Shown here: in pieces, positions 58,477 through 64,000 of the stretch
Position numbering within the stretch: position 1 is the first letter of the stretch
Layout of the letters: every line of letters begins with the position of its first letter
The notes under the pieces: generated by a model
What the model saw: the letters and a program-made list of their open reading frames with translations, nothing else
Databases searched by the model: none
What the model was told of the DNA's origin: nothing
Position numbers and translations under genes: made by a program
Assembly: GCA_963513935.1 (NCBI GenBank)
Contig: OY740767.1
Coordinates: 78,351,360-78,415,359, forward strand
Source: Aphrophora alni
Lineage: Eukaryota > Arthropoda > Insecta > Hemiptera > Aphrophoridae
Length of the DNA: 64,000 nt
Reading direction: 5' to 3'

Positions 58477-60956
58477 GCCAGAGTCAACAATTTTAAGATT
58501 TTCAATGAATTTTTAAAGATTGTCAACATTTTAAATTGCAAATAATCTTATAATTTTCTTTTGATTAAATAACAAATTTCCAGATTCTACCAAGTGTCCC
58601 CAAAACCATTCACATACTCAAAATACATGGTTAGAATTGTAGCCAGATTGGAAATATATGAAATAGCATGCAATGCAAAACAAGCTATACATTTGTGACC
58701 TCGTTGAAATCTAAATGTTAAAGTTTAACAGAAGAGACAAGTCATACAATTACAATTTTATGAAATACATAATCCCTTCCAAAATTATTAATAACGAGTA
58801 ATATTGGTTTTGTACGAAAGACACGAGTTATGCTTATATATCTTAAAAAAATTAATTGAATAAGTTTTCTAATGATAATCAATAGTAACACTTGAAAAAA
58901 AAATCATTAAAATCAAATCAAACATAATTATTAATTACAAAAAAATATACATTCTCTTATATTTTACCAACAATATATTTTTTTCTTAAAGACAAACTTA
59001 ACAAGTCAACAAACTGAAAGAAGCTGTGTTTAAATATAAATAAAAAAATCTTCAGCATATAACTACGAACTCATCTATAATAGTATTACTTATATTTGCT
59101 GATTTGTTTCAACTTCGTTAGATTTCAATCTATAAACCTCTGTAAATTTTTTGAATGAAATGGATGCATGTTTCAAGGAAAATCACTAATTAAAACACCG
59201 ACTATTGAAATATATCCTCTCTTTAAAATTACTAGTATATTTTACAATAATATTCAAATTTTTCAATTTTCAAAGATACAGTTTGCATTATTTTACATAA
59301 ATGTTTTATACATATCAAATATTATCTAATATATTCTACTCAATAACGTTACAAATGTCATACTGACAGGCAAAGTTATAAAACTCAATTTTGATTCAAA
59401 CCATTTTTATATTTTGTAAATTCTTAACAACTATATGTGAAGTAACCAAAAGTTATTATTGAGGTTTTATGCAATATACTCTATTTCAGTTGCTTGAATA
59501 TATGGCATATTTATTATTTAATTCAGTGGTATATGTACACTATACACAGGTTTTCACATTATTTTGTAGGTAATTTCAGCGACAGATGATTTTTATTAGA
59601 TGGTAAAAGATATTTAAATATTTGAGAAACTTCCAGAAAAATATATAATTCTACGTTATTTTATTAGTTAAATGTTTCATTTTTTATCACGGTTTTTTTA
59701 TAATTAAATAATAATTTTTAGGCCTAATTGTTTATAAATAACTTACATTAAACAATATTTCATTTATCTATAACTTCTTTTCTTAAAGCATATTTAAAAA
59801 TATAAATTGTTTAAATTAAAGTTTGATAATATTTTAAAATAATTAATACAATACATGGTTTTCAATATTAGTCTGTTATAAGTACAGGCATTTTACTTGC
59901 TGAAATTTCATGTTCTCTTTTTTTTGTATAGTAATGTTCATATTTTTTAGCTTGGATATAATTTCTTCATTGCTATTGTATTTCTAACTAAATCATTATT
60001 GTAAGATATAGTAATGGAATGTAATACCCATCTGTTCTTGAAAGATATGTTTTTTTAGTTTACACGTACCGGTATATTATATTTGTTTATTACTTAGAAA
60101 GTTTCTTGAATTATATTTGTAATATTTTCTGTTTTGTTTCATAATGCAATATGTTTTATAATAATGATACTCTTAAGTCCAGTATATATGAACAACACAT
60201 CCTGAATAAAGTGAGGCAGAAGAGATTATATCGTATTATATATCGTGTCTTGAACTGTTTCCCTCCATTCAAGTACGACTGGGTATTTAAAAAAAAATTA
60301 TTCAAAACTAAATGAAGTACAATATTCACTGCTCCTTTGGATAAATACAATCAAATTATTCTCATAAATGGAGATAATAAAAATAGCTGTTATTTTATAT
60401 CGCAACATATTTCACAATATTAAATTAATTATATTTTTATCTACTACAATGTAATAACAAATTATTTAATTAAATATTTAAAGTTGTACTGAATAGTTGT
60501 TATCCATATAAAATGTTTAGTGCAACGTTATTTCTAAACTTGCATTTATTAATTATTTTTATTGTTGTTATAGTTCATTTTAAAGAAATGTTTAAGAATA
60601 ACTTTAAAAAATATGTAAATATTTATTATTTTAAATTTAGTTGTTATAGGTCTGACTACAGTTTTTTCATGTCTTTAGTTGGATGCAATTTTTATTTACG
60701 ACGTAATGTTATGACGTACTGCTACAAAAAATGATAAATTTGCAATGAAAAGTTAATATTCAATGAATTTGTTACATAAACCATTTTGTTTATTTATTTA
60801 AAATAATTTTAATATTTCAATTTAAATCTTTGAAACGTAAACAATAACACTAACAACTTACGACTAACTATAATTTCTCTTATATTTAAACCCAATTACT
60901 AAGATTTTAGGCTGACCAATTTGTTATTTTTTACTGAAATTCTTTCCTTTGTTTTA
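58474..60956. other. AT-rich DNA, no gene recognised
   Basis: Stop-rich in all frames. Short frames at 60156-60350 (-) and 60513-60734 (+) have no family motif. One TAGGCCTA octamer lies at 59719. Confidence 0.3.
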
Positions 60957-60994
60957 GTGTGTGTGTGTGTGTGTGTGTGTGTTTGTTTGTGTGT
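60957..60994. repeat. (GT)n microsatellite
   Basis: Thirteen GT units followed by GTTT variants. Confidence 0.9.
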
Positions 60995-63397
60995 ATTTAG
61001 CAAATTTTGGCCTAAGTGGCCTAACTTATATGAACGGTCTCCGCTATTTAGCCAACCAATAAAAAACTATACACGATACACAAATCCAAGTCACCATGGA
61101 ATCTCTTGTTACAATAGAAATACGCCAGCAATTAATTATATCCACACAATGGACCGGAATGTAACTGTAATACAATACAAGGAAATTCTGAGTAGGATAG
61201 AAATTAGTAGGCTCAAATAATGTTAAACTAAACTAACCAATAAGTTGGACACATACAATTTAAAGTGAAAAGTATACAAATTTACACTGGAGGTGTATTA
61301 CACATTACTACAGTTGTAATTAAATCGGGGTATAGACAGATAAATTGAACATGCGATGGTGACATAATTTCCTAGAACAAACAGGCAATTATCATAATTA
61401 GTCACTAAAATATTCTCCTTCAAAAGTTAGAGTATATTTAAATTAATTATTCTCAAGACCTATTTTACCAGAAAAAAACATAACTGTTTTCAGTGAACTC
61501 AATCTACATTCAAAACATGACACTTAAATGAGGACAATATGGATTCTAAAGAATATATAAAAGTAAAAAAATGTATATAGACTATCTAAATAAATAAACC
61601 TTTTGATTAATAATAAAAAATTATTATTTTACTAGAACTAGGTTATTGTCTTTTTCTTTTGGTTTTTCTCTGGAAATGTAATATTTAATTAAATATATTA
61701 TTATATCATTGAACAAATTTCAGTCCAGACCTAGATAGTGTTTTTGACCACACTGACATGGTAACTGCCCCTTGAATAAAAACCAGTCTATGTACATTTA
61801 AACAAAATGGCTGTACGGTTTGCTTTAGTCTTAATCCACGCCGAGATTATTATAATATACTTACTAGGTCAAACGTTCTCAAAAACAAGCAATATTTTAT
61901 TATGTAAAAATATTTTAATTTTAATACTATAAATTGATAGGAAGAGTTGGTCCAATTGTACAGTATAACTTTGGCTGGCTTCCTTAGAACTCGCATCCTC
62001 ATTGTTAAGTCCATGCATAATTCTCCTGTACATTTAGTTGCGCTGATAAAACGCCTTTGGTATAAGTTTCTATACCTTCTAAGAGAAGACAATGTTACTA
62101 TTAAAAGAATAATGAGAAGCAGTTCAATATACCTAAACAACTTCATCGAAAAAAACATTGATCTACTAACAAACTTTTAAAAAAACCTCATTTAAAAATA
62201 TTGTATAAAGCCAGTCAAAAAGAACTGAAATTTGTAAAAGTTGGCTATCGTGTAAAGATTTTGACGATGCACTTGGAACCAAATTAGATCCACAGTCTTG
62301 TACTAACTTCAAGGAAGAAACCACGTTTCTCGGAAGGCTGGAAACGGAACTCGTCGTTAAAAAATTGTTAGTGTTCTAGTACTTCTCGAGGTAAAATTCG
62401 ATTACCAAAAGAAGGGTCGGCCTTAGAGAAGACGTCACTACATCTGAACGCAGCTTGCCGACGCGAAGTTAGTAAGAACTCCGGCAAATATCAAAGTAAA
62501 TATTTTGTCGTTACCGCAGAAAAATATAATTAAAGAAGAATATCGTTGTAATCTACGGAAACTGGAAAGAAAAGAATATAGAAAGGACTTCTGAAGATTC
62601 ACTTGAAGAAAGCATCACTTGGCAAAGTCTCCGAAGTATCACAGTCATCCAAAGTCTGAGAGAAAATCGATCTGCTCTATTCAACTAATAAGATACCTCA
62701 TAAATCAAGAATTTTCATAAATAAAATTTTTCAAAAATTTAAAATTAAATTCAATAAAACAGTAAAATCGGGAATTAATAAAATCATAGAGGTAAATATG
62801 CGAAATATAAATAATTAATTAAAATAAAGCCATTACAAAAAATTGAAACAAATCAAAAGATATATAAAGGGTAGAGATTGGTCAAACCTAAAAATAGAAT
62901 TTTATAAACATTAAAAAAGTTAAAATTATTTAGAATATCAAAAGTAGGAGGATAAATATAGAATTACTTGTGTAATCGATTGTGATTAGAAATAGGGATG
63001 ATAGAATAAGTCAACTAAATAAAGTTGTATTGATTACTTATGCATAAGACCAAAGTAGTATTCAGCATTAAAATCTAAATTTTGTTATTTAAATTTAATA
63101 AATCATTTACATGTTCAAAATGATTCTGGTTTTTTTCAATTTATCCTACAACCAGTTAATTTCCCTAAAGAAGAAAAAAGTAGTGCTCTAAAGAAAAATA
63201 AGTGTTAAAGTCAACAAAATTTTAATTTTGATGAAATAGCAAGAGCTCCAAAAGGAACGTTATTGAGACGAGTCTGAGGAAAAAAATAAGAATAAAATAA
63301 TTGTTTTGAAGTGTTAGAATAAGATAGGTTAAGATTTCAAATTATACTTGTACCGTTTAAATAAATTGTTTACGGAATTTAAAGAGAACAAGGGAAG
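60995..63397. other. AT-rich DNA with a GC-richer unresolved block at 62.27-62.66 kb
   Basis: The stretch 62270-62660 is clearly GC-richer and purine-rich (for example CTCGGAAGGCTGGAAACGG, GAAGACGTCACTAC). It may belong to an LTR or other transposon, but no frame, primer-binding site or partner copy was recognised. The rest is stop-rich AT DNA. Confidence 0.3.
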
Positions 63398-63432
63398 GGG
63401 GTTTTAGCTCAGTAGTTTAACTCTCTGCCTTT
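63398..63432 (+). repeat. tRNA 5'-half-like sequence (A box), possible SINE relic
   Basis: GGGGGTTTTAGCTCAGTAGTTT includes an A-box match (TAGCTCAGTAGT) and a tRNA-like 5' start. No B box or tRNA 3' half follows; the sequence runs into a GT/GC microsatellite about 40 bp on. It may be a truncated tRNA-derived SINE. Confidence 0.35.
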
Positions 63433-63470
63433 CTCTCTTTATCTTATGACCGTCGTGGACACGAGCGACG

Positions 63471-63472
<2 letters not shown>

Positions 63473-63517
<45 letters not shown>

Positions 63518-63565
63518 CGCGTGTGTGTGTGTGCGCGCGCGCGCGCGTGTGTGTGTGGGTGTGTG
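63473..63565. repeat. (GT)n(GC)n alternating purine-pyrimidine tract
   Basis: About 93 bp of almost perfect purine-pyrimidine alternation: GT repeats with two GC blocks (about 63510-63521 and 63534-63547). GC and GT alternation is the classic Z-DNA-forming pattern, and GC blocks are very unusual in a genome this AT-rich. Confidence 0.95.
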
Positions 63566-64000
63566 ATTGAATTAATACGTTTGATGATTTAGGGATACAA
63601 ACAATTGTCGTTTCTGGAAAAAATGTAAATACTGTTTTAATTTTTTACAGATACTTTTGTTATTATTTTAGTTTTTTATTGAATGTAACCTTTTCTAATT
63701 TTATTGTATTTAATTTAGAAAAGTGTTATTTTATTTATTTTAATATTATTATTTGTTGTGTATATTTTTAAACTTATTGTAATACAACGCAAATATTAAG
63801 GTGAAATAAATTTTTTTTAAGTAGCATTAGGTTTACTAAATAACGGTATATAAAATATGTTATGTAGAAAATTTTTTGTAATATATAATTTGTTTTTCTT
63901 TAATCACAAACAAAATAATGAAAAAATTAACATAGGCCAGGTTGTGATTTTAGTGACTTTAGAGATTGCATGCTATAACTATATATTTAACTTGCTATAA

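Overview
This is an AT-rich eukaryotic window that reads as arthropod, most likely insect, genomic DNA. The grounds are interrupted coding sequence with GT/AG splice sites, a dense load of decayed insect-type transposons (R1/LOA/I-group LINEs, ZMYM1-like hAT, mariner, tRNA-derived SINEs), long dinucleotide runs, and a recurrent TAGGCCTA octamer. The order cannot be fixed from sequence alone; a hemipteran or a large-genome polyneopteran would fit. There are no operons, CRISPR arrays or bacterial genes.

1-9.6 kb: the 3' end of one host gene on the + strand, supported by two phase-compatible exons (3800-3949 and 9091-9251, stop at 9249) with strong splice sites and downstream polyadenylation hexamers. 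Upstream lies an antisense, decayed LINE (about 652-3370) with a fold-back element inserted in it, then a 44-bp-arm hairpin. The 5.1-kb intron between the exons holds a 5'-truncated LINE (4002-4517), a broken hAT transposase (about 5205-7015) and a ~335-bp repeat present twice.

10-17 kb: a broken gag-like coiled-coil gene (10036-10917) is split by a full-length, apparently intact R1/LOA/I-group non-LTR retrotransposon (about 10919-16408). That element has two long ORFs, all catalytic motifs visible, a 35-nt poly(A) tail and an 11-bp near-identical target-site duplication. It is the only large intact coding unit in the window and is far GC-richer than its surroundings.

17-64 kb: mostly AT-rich non-coding DNA. 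It holds inverted copies of the ~335-bp repeat (18.4-19.1 kb), remnants of a Tc1/mariner-type element (21.2-21.4 kb), a mariner element (31.9-32.5 kb), a virus-like/Polinton-like family-B DNA polymerase (41.4-42.4 kb) and a non-LTR reverse transcriptase (56.0-56.6 kb). It also has a candidate core promoter with a non-coding first exon (40.53-40.72 kb), a degenerate 27-bp minisatellite (45.6-46.3 kb), a tRNA-Lys-derived SINE (47.15-47.36 kb), a second copy of the fold-back-related repeat (54.9-55.2 kb), two tRNA-like sequences (57.9 and 58.2 kb) and many microsatellites, including a 239-bp GA run and a GT/GC run with Z-DNA potential (63.5 kb).

The strongest undescribed-looking signals are the fold-back family with 11-14-bp target duplications, the ~335-bp repeat found in opposite orientations 10 kb apart, and the 27-bp minisatellite.
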